NCBI GenBank assembly: GCA_022818135.1
Contig: JAFMSR010000033.1
Location: 263,001 to 327,000, forward strand
Length of the DNA: 64,000 nucleotides
Source of the DNA: Saxidomus purpurata
Lineage: Eukaryota > Mollusca > Bivalvia > Venerida > Veneridae
Reading direction: 5' to 3'
Position numbers and translations under genes: made by a program. The notes beneath the pieces are model-generated. The model was given only the letters and a program-made list of their open reading frames with translations. It was not told the DNA's origin and made no database searches. Positions 35,878 to 46,700 of the stretch are shown one piece after another (position 1 is the first letter of the stretch; the number at the start of each line of letters is the position of its first letter).

Positions 35878-37578
35878 CAGGGGCGTAGCTAGACCCATTT
35901 GAAATGTACGCACATATTATGTTGGGGGCCAGGGGACCGCAGGACCCCTGGTGGGTCCAGGGCAAAGCCCTGACCAGGGGTACAGGGAGCCGGAGGCCCC
36001 CGATAGCTCTGAGGTTTTAGCAATGTCTGAACGATCTAGATGCGTTTCCAAAGAACCTATGTATCTATTGTAGAAGAAACAAAAGTTGATTTGAAATGTA
36101 ATAACAAAACTGTCAAACTTTGAAAAGTTCTCTTGCCTAATCTGTGTCGTGTGAAAACTGTTTTAATTTATAAAACATGGCCTTTATACAAACTCTCTAG
36201 ACGCCCGCTCCGCCAACTAGATCTAGTAACTGTTAGTGGGACCATTCTTCGTTTTATGAATTGTTATTAATCATAAGGGATATAAACATGAAGAAAAAGT
36301 TAAAAGCTTTCACGGCGTTTATTCAAATAATTTTAAATCCTATTCTAAGCATACATGATCTTGCCTGTCCTGAAAACGTAAGGCAAAACGCTCGACTCTT
36401 TGTTTTAGTGAATAATGTCCGCGATCATCTTTGTATTAACGCAATGCCCATATGAATGTTCATAAGTCCAATACGCCCTGCAGTCAGGCAGGCTCACTGA
36501 CGATCTACGCAGAGTTCTAGTGTATTTTGATTATCTTCGCGATGTTGCTTGGATCTGTGACTGCTACAGCAGATAGTGATTTGAACTGCTTATATAATTA
36601 GATGTTTCATTTTTTTCGCCAATCAGATAGGAAGGAGCCCAGTAAAATGAACAACTGTAACCATTACATGTCATGTTGATATGCAGGATTCCAGTTAGGT
36701 GCGTAAGATCTTGGAAACATTTCGAATCAGTTTCTATCCTCGTGAAACCGGTGCGTTAAGACATTGATATACAAAAGGGGTTATTAATATTACAATGCGA
36801 TCCAGAATGCCGGATTTGCTAACATGCACGGGCACCAACCTTCCCTCGGGGTTCTGCAGATGTTGTAATACGAAAAAACGTGCCTTAACCTACAGTCAAG
36901 ACATAACGATAAGTAATTTACGACATAACGATACGTAATTTACGGTATGGACATGCAAACCAAAGGGAAACACCCTTACAAAATGGATTTATTGCCGATT
37001 TTTGCGGAAAATATATACATATGTATCAATGTTAGGTACATGTATTTAATAAATTGATTTTTAAATGAAAGGATAAGCATATACGGTTTTAGGACTGCTA
37101 GATAAATTTCCCTATTTCATTAGCCGAGCGAGGAAATTTGGCATTCTTAATTCACTTTAGTCTGTTTTGACAGATCAGACATAATAGACAGTCGAGATTC
37201 ATTGTTCTATATTCAGGTTCCCGCAGGGAATGTTTGGACAGTTTTGAATATTTTAGGCCCCTTAACAGATACATATGTAGGCTCTGTTAGTCCTTTGAGA
37301 AAACTATATGTTTTTTTCCAGATTGCAGGCTTTCATTAAAATGAAGTTCCATATCGTTCTATTTGAGCGAGCGAAGCAAACGAGGAAAATTTGAGCATTT
37401 TAAAGCCATTTTTGGCCCTTTTTGCGAGAACAAACAGGTACGATCCGCATCTATCGCTTGTGACTCTCACCCCCTCACCCTTTCATTTTTATTGCATTTT
37501 CGGGACATTTAAGTTTTCGATCTTTGCTGGCGATGTTTACGCACGTGCGTATTGTGAGTAACGGCAGCTACGCCCCTG
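35878..37578. mobile_element. 1.7-kb TIR element with 5-bp target duplications
   Basis: The left end caggggcgtagctag and right end (reverse complement) caggggcgtagctgc match for the first 13 bases. Directly outside both ends is cttga (35873-35877 and 37579-37583), a candidate 5-bp target site duplication. Inside is a GC-rich repeat gggtccagggcaaagccctg and gagcgagcgaagcaaacgag. The plus frame 36261-36455 shows no transposase signature. It is probably a non-autonomous derivative of a DNA transposon; superfamily not certain. Confidence 0.85.
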
Positions 37579-38256
37579 CTTGAGCCCAAATAGTTTACCG
37601 ATGCCAGTAGTATTCCTAGTTATTATTGCAAACTAATATTGATATAATAATTATTAATAAGAAATCGTAATGTCGTAAGTTTATTTTACAAATGAACCTT
37701 ACGTTTTAAGAGAACAACAATCTGATTTCTGTAATCTATAAGAAGGTGTTTTACTTCTTACGCTAATCGACAGGAAACATAAAAGACAAATATATATTCA
37801 GTATGTGTTTTGGTTCTGTTTAAAAATCGAATTATCTTTTCAATTTGACGATCTGTGCCAACTGTCAGGTATGTTGCGAGTAATGTTCTAAAACTTGTAT
37901 TTCTTTTGATACAAGACATTCGTTTTAAAATTTAAAGAGTTACGAGGTTTAATTGAACAAAATCAGAAATGTGTTGAAAATAAGTGGTACAGAGCTGTGA
38001 TATTTTGACAAAAGTTGCATCCTGCAACTCTGATGTCATTAAGATACATGTACAGCATAAGTTCCCTTTTACTACACGATTAATTTTAGAAGTGCGCATG
38101 TTTTGCTCCATTTACCTATGACGCAACGTATTGAATATTATAAAATAACAAAATACATTATACAAGTACATAATTTTATTTGAAGCGCTACACACTATGT
38201 TACATCAGAATAAGTTATGTGAAATATCTATAAGCCCAAATTATGTAATATCATTA
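37579..38256. other. No feature seen
   Basis: AT-rich DNA without exons or recognised repeats. Confidence 0.35.
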
Positions 38257-39240
38257 AACAAGAGGGCCAAGATGGCCCTATATCGCTCACCTTGGTACAA
38301 GTCCACTTGCCTGGTGGAAGATCACTAGATAATGTTATATACCAAATAAGTTTTCCTATATACGCCTTTGTAAAACAAATGACCCCCCCCCCAGGCAAGG
38401 TCAATTTTGACCCCAGGGGCATAATTTGAACAAACTTTGAAGAGATCTACTAGGCAATGCTACATGCCAAATATCTAAGCTCTAGGCCTTGTGGTTTCAG
38501 AGAAAAAAGATTTTTTTAAAGTTTTCCCTATATAAGCCTATGTAAAACTAAGTGACCCCCGGTGCGGGGTCAATTTTGACCCGGGGCTCATAATTTGAAC
38601 AAACTTGGTAGAGGTCTACTAGCCAATGCTACATGCCAAATATCTAAGCTCTAGGCCTTGTGGTTTCAAAGAAGAAGATTTTTAAAGTTTTTACTATATA
38701 AGTCTATGTAAAACTAAGTGACCCCCCGTGCGGGGTCAATTTTGATCCGGGGCTCATAATTTGAACAATCGTGGTAGAGGTTTACTAGCCAATGCTACAT
38801 GCCAAATATCTAAGCTCTATGCCTTGTGGTTTCAGAGAAGAAGATTTTAAAAGTTTTTCCTACATAAGCCTATGTAAAACTAAGTGACCCCCCGTGCGGG
38901 GTCAATTTTGATCCGGGGCTCATAATTTGAACAATCTTGGTAGAGGTCTACTAGCCAATGCTACATGCCAAATATCTAAGCTCTAGGCCTTGTGGTTTCA
39001 GAGAAGAAGATTTTTAAAGTTTTTCCTATTTGTTGCCATAGCAACCAGAGTGATGCATGGAATGGAATTTTTTGAACAATTTTGATAGAGCTTCATGCAA
39101 GGAACATTTCTGCATAGTTTTATCAACATTAGCCTAGAGGTTTCAGAGGAGATGTCATTTGAATCAAAATGTTGACGGACGACGGACGACGGACAATCAT
39201 CGATCAGAAAAGCTCACCCTGGCGTAGCCAGGTGAGCTAA
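38257..39240 (+). mobile_element. Full copy of the gctcacc/ggtgagc non-autonomous repeat
   Basis: Starts aaacaagagggccaagatgg with a gggcca/tggccc hairpin, then tatatcgctcacc. Ends in a gacggacgac tract and agctcaccctggcgtagcca then ggtgagct. The middle holds four tandem units of about 168 bases, each with ataatttgaacaa, tgccaaatatctaagctcta and gtgcggggtcaattttga. A palindromic RFX X-box-like site, gttgccatagcaac, sits at 39032-39045. No protein is encoded. Relatives: 12128, 26060, 59088, 60240, 62951 and 63629. Confidence 0.85.
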
Positions 39241-41180
39241 AAACAATAGATGTTATACAATACTTTGTTCTTTGAATACATAACGGAGATACATGTACTT
39301 ACACGTAACAAAACACTTTAATAAACATATTTTTTACAATAAGTCTAAACTATGACCATGCAATTATTTCACAAGTTCACAAATATTAAGCGAACAGTTA
39401 CAAAAAGTGTATAATGAAATATGTATTTATGTTTGATAATCTAGCTGCATTACTTATCATATATGAACAAAGCCATATGTTACGGATATCTTCGAAGGCT
39501 ACCGGAGTTTGCCGGGTAGATACAATTGTAGAAGAAACAAATATGCCATGGATATAATCCCAATAGCATGCCACTACACTCGGAATGTATTTGAAATATT
39601 GTAAAGATTCGTAATAATTAAAAAGTTCACAAATACAAATTAAATTTGAAATATTTACGTTTTTCCTCAATTCGGACCTTTGTTTCTAAGGTAGAACCGC
39701 AGAATTTACTGGGTTTGCCAGATATCATAAGTAAGCACTTGTGAATTATAACAAACATGCAATATGATATCGTTGACAACAGAAGCAGCAGCTGTAACAG
39801 CAGCAGCAGTAACAACAATAACAACAACACCGAAATAAAAATTGAAATAATTAGAAGAAAAAATGTGTTACATCTATTCTCGATACTCTCATCTACATGA
39901 AGCTATTCTAAACATGCAATCATTCGTTCATTTGTCAGTCACATTATTTGAAGGGAAACAGAAAGCAACAACACAAAAATGCAGCTTTAAATACACATGC
40001 AAACGGTATGCAGGTAAACCTTTGTCAGCCTTTATTTAAAGTCCCATTAACACCTTCAATACTCTTATTTATTTTATTTATTATAACATACGATGTTTTA
40101 AAACATTGTTGTCGAATACTTGTACATGTCCTTTATACTTCTGTCGTCTCTTCACAAAAAAAATGTTTTCCGAAAGCGTTTCTTAATATGTGCAATATCA
40201 TGAAAAAAATACTGCGCTATATTTATTGCATGCACGTTCTATGATAAAAGGCAATCTTAGGAAATGTTTGAACAAACAACGGTCAGTTTCGCCAGTAAAA
40301 TACCGTTTTTTGTTATATTAGAGCTACAAGTATCTTTCCATCCAAAGTGCTAATGTGACTTTAACATGGAATATTATACGAATACAGTTTCTGAAAAGTA
40401 AAACATGTTGCAAAGAATACGTCCAGTATGGTAAATACAATTCTCACGAAAATGCTTGCAATAAACATTGAAACATTCACGAATACAAGCAATTTTAAGT
40501 TCATCGTAGGATCAGAAATCCCCAAAAGAAAAGCGATAATTATTATACTGTTGATCACATTGTAAAAACATAGAATATCTGTGTACACTACTGGGCATGC
40601 GATACACGAGGTAAAAGTGTATAAATCAATATAAAACGCAAAGCAGTGATACATTTAAGCACTGTTTATAATACAACATGTATATTGTACAAATCGTTTG
40701 ATAGATAACATAATGTTTTTGAATATCAAAACCATCTCATAGTTAATTTAAACGGATTGCATTTTGACCAGAGTGGAATTAGGTGGTAAAGACTAGAAAC
40801 GCTACTTTATTTAAAGTTTAAAATGTGTGTTCATTGTGTTGTCTTTGTTTACATATAGTCAACGTTTTCAGTCTTGCAAATATATGTCTCATTAATATCT
40901 GAACGCGTTTCTGAACAGCCATCCCAACAGATGATATTATTAGTTTTTTTTTATCTTATGCTCATGATTCAAGTATATGTTAATGTTCATTTTGATGCAT
41001 TTACGAAAATAAATTGGTCAGGTGTGGCGAATGCTGCGCGACAAATTTATCGTACTAAATCAATCAAAAGGGACATTAACCTTCTCAGTGTTTGAAATTA
41101 GTTAACTTTCTGTTAATCAGCATTAATCCACCTTTTACTGACTCAGTATAAGTAACTTCAGTCAGTACATACGATTTTTC
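39241..41180. other. No gene supported; contains a CAG/CAA-type microsatellite
   Basis: At about 39779-39830 runs of cagcag and aacaacaa give a poly-leucine frame on the minus strand. The hydrophobic minus frame 40361-40654 is what T-rich DNA yields in that frame, with no start context, splice site or known family. The plus frames at 39948 and 40874 also lack support. Confidence 0.4.
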
Positions 41181-41208
41181 TACTCTGTATACCACTTTAC
41201 CACATAAT

Positions 41209-42216
41209 TTGATAAATGACAAGCTAACTGCCCTAATTCAAAAGACTTTTGCCAGGGAGAATGTTACATTTCTCGCCTGCAATTTCGATAAAGCTTTTTT
41301 TACTAGCTGTATTGTTAAACATTATACTATGTGGACCTGTGACGAAGTTTGTAAAGCCCTTTCCTTTTTATTGAACAACATTTATATAAGGTTTGGGAAT
41401 GCAGTTTTCAGACAAGTAATCGGTATTCCCATGGGAACAAATTGTGCACCCCTTGTCGCAGATTTGTTTTTATATTGTTATGAAAGAGACTTTATGTTGA
41501 GTCTTTCTCCAGACACGCAGGCAGACATTATCACTGCTTTTAATAATACATCACGCTATCTGGATGATATTCTTAATATGGATAACCCGTTTTTTGGTCA
41601 ATTGGTGGACACTATTTATCCCCGGGAACTCCAGTTAATTAAAACTAACAATTTGGATACTGGTGCTTCATTTTTAGATTTACATCTCTCTATTTATAAC
41701 AATATTATACATACCAAAATTTATGACAAGAGGGATGATTTTAATTTTAGTATTGCAAATTTCCCCCATTTGGATGGGGATGTACCTCATGCTACATCTT
41801 ATGGGGTATACATTTCTCAGTTAATTCGGTTTGCCAGAGCGTGTAGTTATGTTGAGGATTTCAATGAACGTAATCAATATATTACAAATAAACTTCTTCA
41901 ACAGGGCTACCGTTATTACAAATTGCGTAAATATTTTGCTAAATTTTACTATCGTAATTCTGATTTGGTTTTGAAATTCAATAGTAATCTAAAGACTCTT
42001 CTGCGAGAAGGTATTTCAAAACCCGATTTTTATGGGGATGTGGTTTACAAACTTCGTAAGATTTTAGGTCATGGCAATTTTCCAACTGTATTTGCTAAAA
42101 TTATAAAACGTTTTGTTAAAAGAGGTTACGACCCAACTGTTTTGAGACACACCGCATGTTTGGTGTTCAACCCGTTTACAGTTGGACGCTATGCTTCCCT
42201 CTTTGATTGTGTCTGA
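41209..42216 (+). CDS. Retroelement reverse transcriptase, 335-codon open frame
   Basis: An uninterrupted plus-strand frame with RT landmarks: FLACNFDKAFFTS near residues 19-31 (motif A region, normally with a catalytic Asp), GIPMGTNCAPLVADLFLYCY at about 93-112 (motif B), TSRYLDDILN near 138-147 (the YxDD catalytic box), then GASFLDLHLSI, KRDDFNFSIANFP and YGVYISQLIRFARAC. This RT type is widespread in invertebrates; I lean towards a Penelope-like group but am not sure. The start used is only the first Met in frame; the N-terminal part of RT is missing, so this copy is 5'-truncated. It has probably been inserted recently, given the lack of stops. Confidence 0.85.
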   Translation: MINDKLTALIQKTFARENVTFLACNFDKAFFTSCIVKHYTMWTCDEVCKALSFLLNNIYIRFGNAVFRQVIGIPMGTNCAPLVADLFLYCYERDFMLSLSPDTQADIITAFNNTSRYLDDILNMDNPFFGQLVDTIYPRELQLIKTNNLDTGASFLDLHLSIYNNIIHTKIYDKRDDFNFSIANFPHLDGDVPHATSYGVYISQLIRFARACSYVEDFNERNQYITNKLLQQGYRYYKLRKYFAKFYYRNSDLVLKFNSNLKTLLREGISKPDFYGDVVYKLRKILGHGNFPTVFAKIIKRFVKRGYDPTVLRHTACLVFNPFTVGRYASLFDCV

Positions 42217-42713
42217 CGGAAGAGGGGGAGGACTCTGTGATGGGCAGTTTTTAAATCCCACTGGGACGAAACTGTTTTGATTTCTGTCCTCTGGCCTGTT
42301 TCGTCGGGCCCTTAAGGGTGTTTCTCTTGGTGCTCTGCCTTCTGCAAAGGCATTGAGTATATACGTTTTTTGGTTCTCAAGGTTTGCTTTTTATATATTT
42401 ATACACGAGCATTTTTGTGTTTTACATACCATGCCTTTTGTTTCCATTGCGTGTGTTAGAGATTCACCTAGCAGGGATTACTTTTATTTACACTGTCCTG
42501 TGACTTTGGAACATGGTGGGGGGTAAGAGTGAGGTTGGGTGCGCACCATAAACCGGTTTAAGCTCCCCAGTGGTGTTTTTGCCACTGACCGTTCCAAGGC
42601 GGTGCCCCACTGTGTTCCTTTAATTGTTCGTTTTGTCCTCGTGTGTTTGCTTTGTATGCTAGTGTGTGTTTGTAGTGTATATGTGTGTGTGTGTACATGA
42701 TTGTGTGTGTGTG

Positions 42714-42756
<43 letters not shown>

Positions 42757-42850
42757 GGTGGTGTGCACTTCTGGGTGCTGTGGGGCTCGTTTTGGGGAGG
42801 CTGCGTTTTTGGTACGTGGCATTCCCTGTTTGATATTAAAGCAGCCAATA
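42217..42850 (+). mobile_element. 3' region of the RT retroelement with (TG)n
   Basis: GC-richer non-coding tail after the RT stop. Blocks include gtttcgtcgggcccttaag and ccggtttaagctccccagtg. A (TG)n tract at about 42678-42755 precedes gtgtgcacttctgggtgctg...cattccctgttt, shared with 690-789. Overlapping HTHTHT and CVCVCV frames derive from the tract. Confidence 0.8.
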
Positions 42851-43637
42851 CAGCAATGCGATATGACAAGAAACATTTCAAGCACTAAGCATAATAAATT
42901 ATAATCCAGAACATCCCTAAGCAGTTATGATATTTTTGCACACGTCTACAAACAACTTTCTGTTTACAAGAACAAAAGAGACGAATCAAATAAACCTAAA
43001 CTATTTATACATTTCCCTCAAACCTGCTAGGCCTAAGGTTTTGGTGAAAAACTTAAAAGTCTCAAAAACACAGTAATGTATGGAAATGAAAAATGAAAAA
43101 AGTAAATGCCTGAATCAACAACAAAAGTGAAAAAGTCATCATAGTAATTTGAGAAATCTATGGAAAGCGTTGGTGGTTTTGGTATGACGGCACCGCTAAA
43201 GTGTATGATCACATTGGGATTTCAAAACTATTTGCAACGCTTTATAATTTGCTATGTATAGTCAAAAAAATAAAGAAACTACACAATTTATACTTGAATC
43301 TTTCTATGTGATGATTCCTTGTAAAATGTGTTTAAGACCCTTATTTGATACCAAAATTAAAAAATAATTCAGCTTAGAATGTTTTTGTTCTATTAAACAT
43401 TTCCTAAGAAAAGTACCAAAGGAGGATCTAACACAACTTAATATTCCGATTAGTTCTGATGAAATTTGTAATGTCAATTCTTGCATCTGTTCAATCTCAA
43501 CATGATACGTTCTCTGGATAGTACACAGGAAACTACACGTACATGTTCTAGTATTTACAAAACTGTTTTCTGTCACAAGATCTCGTCACGTGATGTCATG
43601 TGCACAATTACTAAAAGATATCACCTTCACAAGACTG
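42851..43637. other. 3' flank of the receptor phosphatase gene
   Basis: AT-rich DNA downstream of the stop codon at 43638, and therefore partly its 3' UTR. The reverse complement of tttatt-type stretches could serve as polyadenylation signals, but none is singled out. The minus frame 43304-43576 lacks support. Confidence 0.35.
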
Positions 43638-43709
43638 TCACAGATTTTCATATACTTCTGTTGTTTTGACATGAGTTAGAATCAGATCAAAGCAGAATCG
43701 GTACTGTTC
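43638..43709 (-). CDS. RPTP exon 19: D2 C-terminal helix and stop
   Basis: 72 nt: acceptor gaattttcag, then EQYRFCFDLILTHVKTTEVY and ENL, TGA. EQY.FC(Y/F) is the conserved start of the last PTP helix. A tyrosine lies four residues from the C-terminus (VYENL), a possible phosphorylation or SH2-binding site. Confidence 0.9.
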   Translation of the reverse strand, partial: EQYRFCFDLILTHVKTTEVYENL

Positions 43710-46700
43710 CTGAAAATTCATTATTGTAATAAAGATAAAAATAACAATATAAATAATTAGGTTAAGAAATAAATAAAGTTAGGTGGCCTTCCAGGATTTA
43801 TTTTCTGTCTGAAATAAGTAAAGAAATGTACAGCGGACGGCAGCCATCGGATAGCGTCAAGTCATCGACACTTTACTGCATTCCCAATATTGTTGTTAGT
43901 TTGAGCATTTGGGATAAATATATTTTAGAAGAGACAGCCATCAAGCTGTCTTGTGACATATCGGTGTTTATTTGGTGCCGAACTATGTCAAAAAGGGGTT
44001 TCAGATGCGATACCTGGAGCTTTACCTTAACCATCACATTTTATGTGCTTGTATGTAAAGATATTAAATTTATAATTCAAACAAAATCTTTAAGCAGGTT
44101 GTGAATATGAAGGCTACGCTGAGAGATCTGAAAAATATGTTGCCTTACATATGTGCCTATGAGATATTTCTGTCTTTTCTTCATCATCTTTACTGACTCC
44201 AAAATATTGATGTGGCCGCCTTCATATTTCATCCTTTGAAGCTCATTCAGAAACATACACACTATTCCCGACCTGCTACAACCGTTGCTGAAAAATGTTA
44301 TACTCGCTATAAAAATCCAAGAACATGAATATCAATACAAGTAAACATTGCCAGACATCCTGAGCAAAACATTGACTTATTAATGAAATTGTCTCACTTG
44401 GAAACACTGCTATCAGTAATACATATTTCTAAGTTCGGCTTGTTTTATGACTGCTGTAATTGAAGTGAATCCTTTTATACATATATAGTATACTAACAAA
44501 ATTAAGCCTGAAACAAAGAAAAAAGAACGACCTTCTTTCAACACCACCTGAGAACGAAGGCAACAAATATCCAACTCACATATGTTACTGAATTTGAAAT
44601 CGTTGAAACAATACAAGATAGTCTTTTGTATTGTGTTTACCTGCAATGGATTAGTACTGGCTGAGACTCGGACAAGTGTGGTTGCCATTTCTGGACAGAG
44701 TTGACCATGTCAAACAGAGATCTCGTGTCACCTGGAACAGAGTATCCATCCTTCCATGTTGTGCATTGAAACTGTTTAACTGTTGTAAAATATTCTTCTT
44801 CCTGTAAGACCAGTTTAGCATTTGTTAATAAAATTTTGTTTTCTTTTCATATTCACCCTTTTAAAGAATTAGCAAACCACGTATGATGTTAACCGGTTTT
44901 AACCACTGGTTTCTTAAGTTTACCTTTTGTATTTCATTTAACCCTTGAGTTATGATCCCGATCTTTTTTTGTCCTATCGAAGAAACTTGATTAATAATAT
45001 TCAAGTGTCACATGAAAACGTTTGTGGCAATTGCACTCTGAACTATTTTTATTAATACAATTATGTCACGTTTGCTTTTCGTTAATTTATGTGAGCAAAA
45101 CATTTGTGACTTATAAAGAAAGTTTAACATGAGTGTTATACTTTTTTACATACAGAATACTTTTTTTAATACGGAATTTATTATTTTAAACGGCTTTGTT
45201 TTACTTCAATTAGATCTACGTTTCAAAAACCTGAGGTCATGAAATGAAATATACAACATTACCTCTCGATCAGATTCTTTGAAAGTAAAGGTTCTTTCAG
45301 TGTAACCTTTTCTAATCTTCTCTTCAATCTTGTTTACTTTGAATCTTTTGCCATTGTTCGCACTCGAACCCAGCTGACAGCTCGACTGCAAACAGAAATG
45401 AAAATAATTAAAGTACGTCTGCTATTCACTTTAGTCCATCAGTTTTTTGTTTGCATACACTGCGACATTGCAACATGTAAAAGGCCAAAATTCCAATATA
45501 AGAAAGGTAACCTGGTAGGAAGCAGCTGTTGTCTCCGTCAACATGATAATGGTTTTTATGTTGTTGTCGTCAACAAGGGACCAAAATTCTTCCATCGAAG
45601 TTTTGTCTGGGGACATCGTTATCAAAAATGTATTCTTTCCTTTGTAATTCTGAAGTTTAAAAATGCTCTGTGAATACGAACAACCCTATAGTTTTTTACA
45701 ATTTATATTTAAACCTAAATGATAAGTATATAAGGCTAAAAAGCAACAAAAACATATGTTAGCTTCTTTCAATGAAATATGATAAAGATAATGACAACAA
45801 TTAAATAATTGTCTTTATTCCCGATATATTTACATGGTGCATAAAAGGTATAGAAATGTCTTTTTTCGCTTTCTCAATAACAATTGATAAAACAATTAAA
45901 ATAATACATATACCGGTATGTAGATAGCTCCAAGCTCTTGAACAAATTTAGACCCTCTGTTTTTTAGTTTTGGTCTGTAAGCAGCACCTAAAGTATATTA
46001 TAATTAATGTGTAAATATTGAATTTTTCAAAAATCATTCTCTTCTAAGGTTAAAACCACACTCAATACCACTATGAGTTAAGATTGGACTACAGCTTAAG
46101 TATATATACGACGATCAGTCCGATATCAAGCGACATTGACTCCCCACAAATGACAATAAAGCTCGAAACAAGCCTGTTTTTCGAGATTGTCACACGCACA
46201 TCTAAACTGGTTAATTTTTACTGATACAAATAATGTCACATATATTCAAGTCATAGGTTTTCCTTATAAAGTTTCATTTTGCAAGTTCATGTTGAGATTA
46301 TATCAAAATCATATACAGACTTCTGTGTACATCTGAAGTGCCAAAACAAGTTAGCAAAACAATGCCTTAGTGCTGTGTGCCTTTCCTATCTTTTAATGAC
46401 TTTTGCTCATATGATTATCATTTTTTGTCAAACGCTCTTACTTTCAGACTGCAATGTTTCTATATTAGTGTATTCGGTGGTGTCATCAACCTCAGAAGTC
46501 GTATCCAGGGTGCTCCTCTCAATCAGCTAAAACCAAACAAAACGCATGGTCAAATCATTTTACATGAATGTCTTGGCAACGAAAGCATATGAGGCGTGTG
46601 ATACAGGCATTCAAAACTACGCACTATTTTAAAAATCATACCCTACACGATTTCGACATCATTTTTTATGGATGACTTTACACCGAATGTATCCTTTTTT

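Noticed and set aside
40361..40654. 97-codon hydrophobic minus-strand frame resembling a multi-pass membrane protein
   Set aside because: T-rich DNA read in this frame yields hydrophobic residues by chance; no start context, splice partner or family motif.
42484..42904. 133-codon and related frames with histidine/threonine or cysteine/valine runs
   Set aside because: Translations of the (TG)n tract and the 3' tail of the retroelement.
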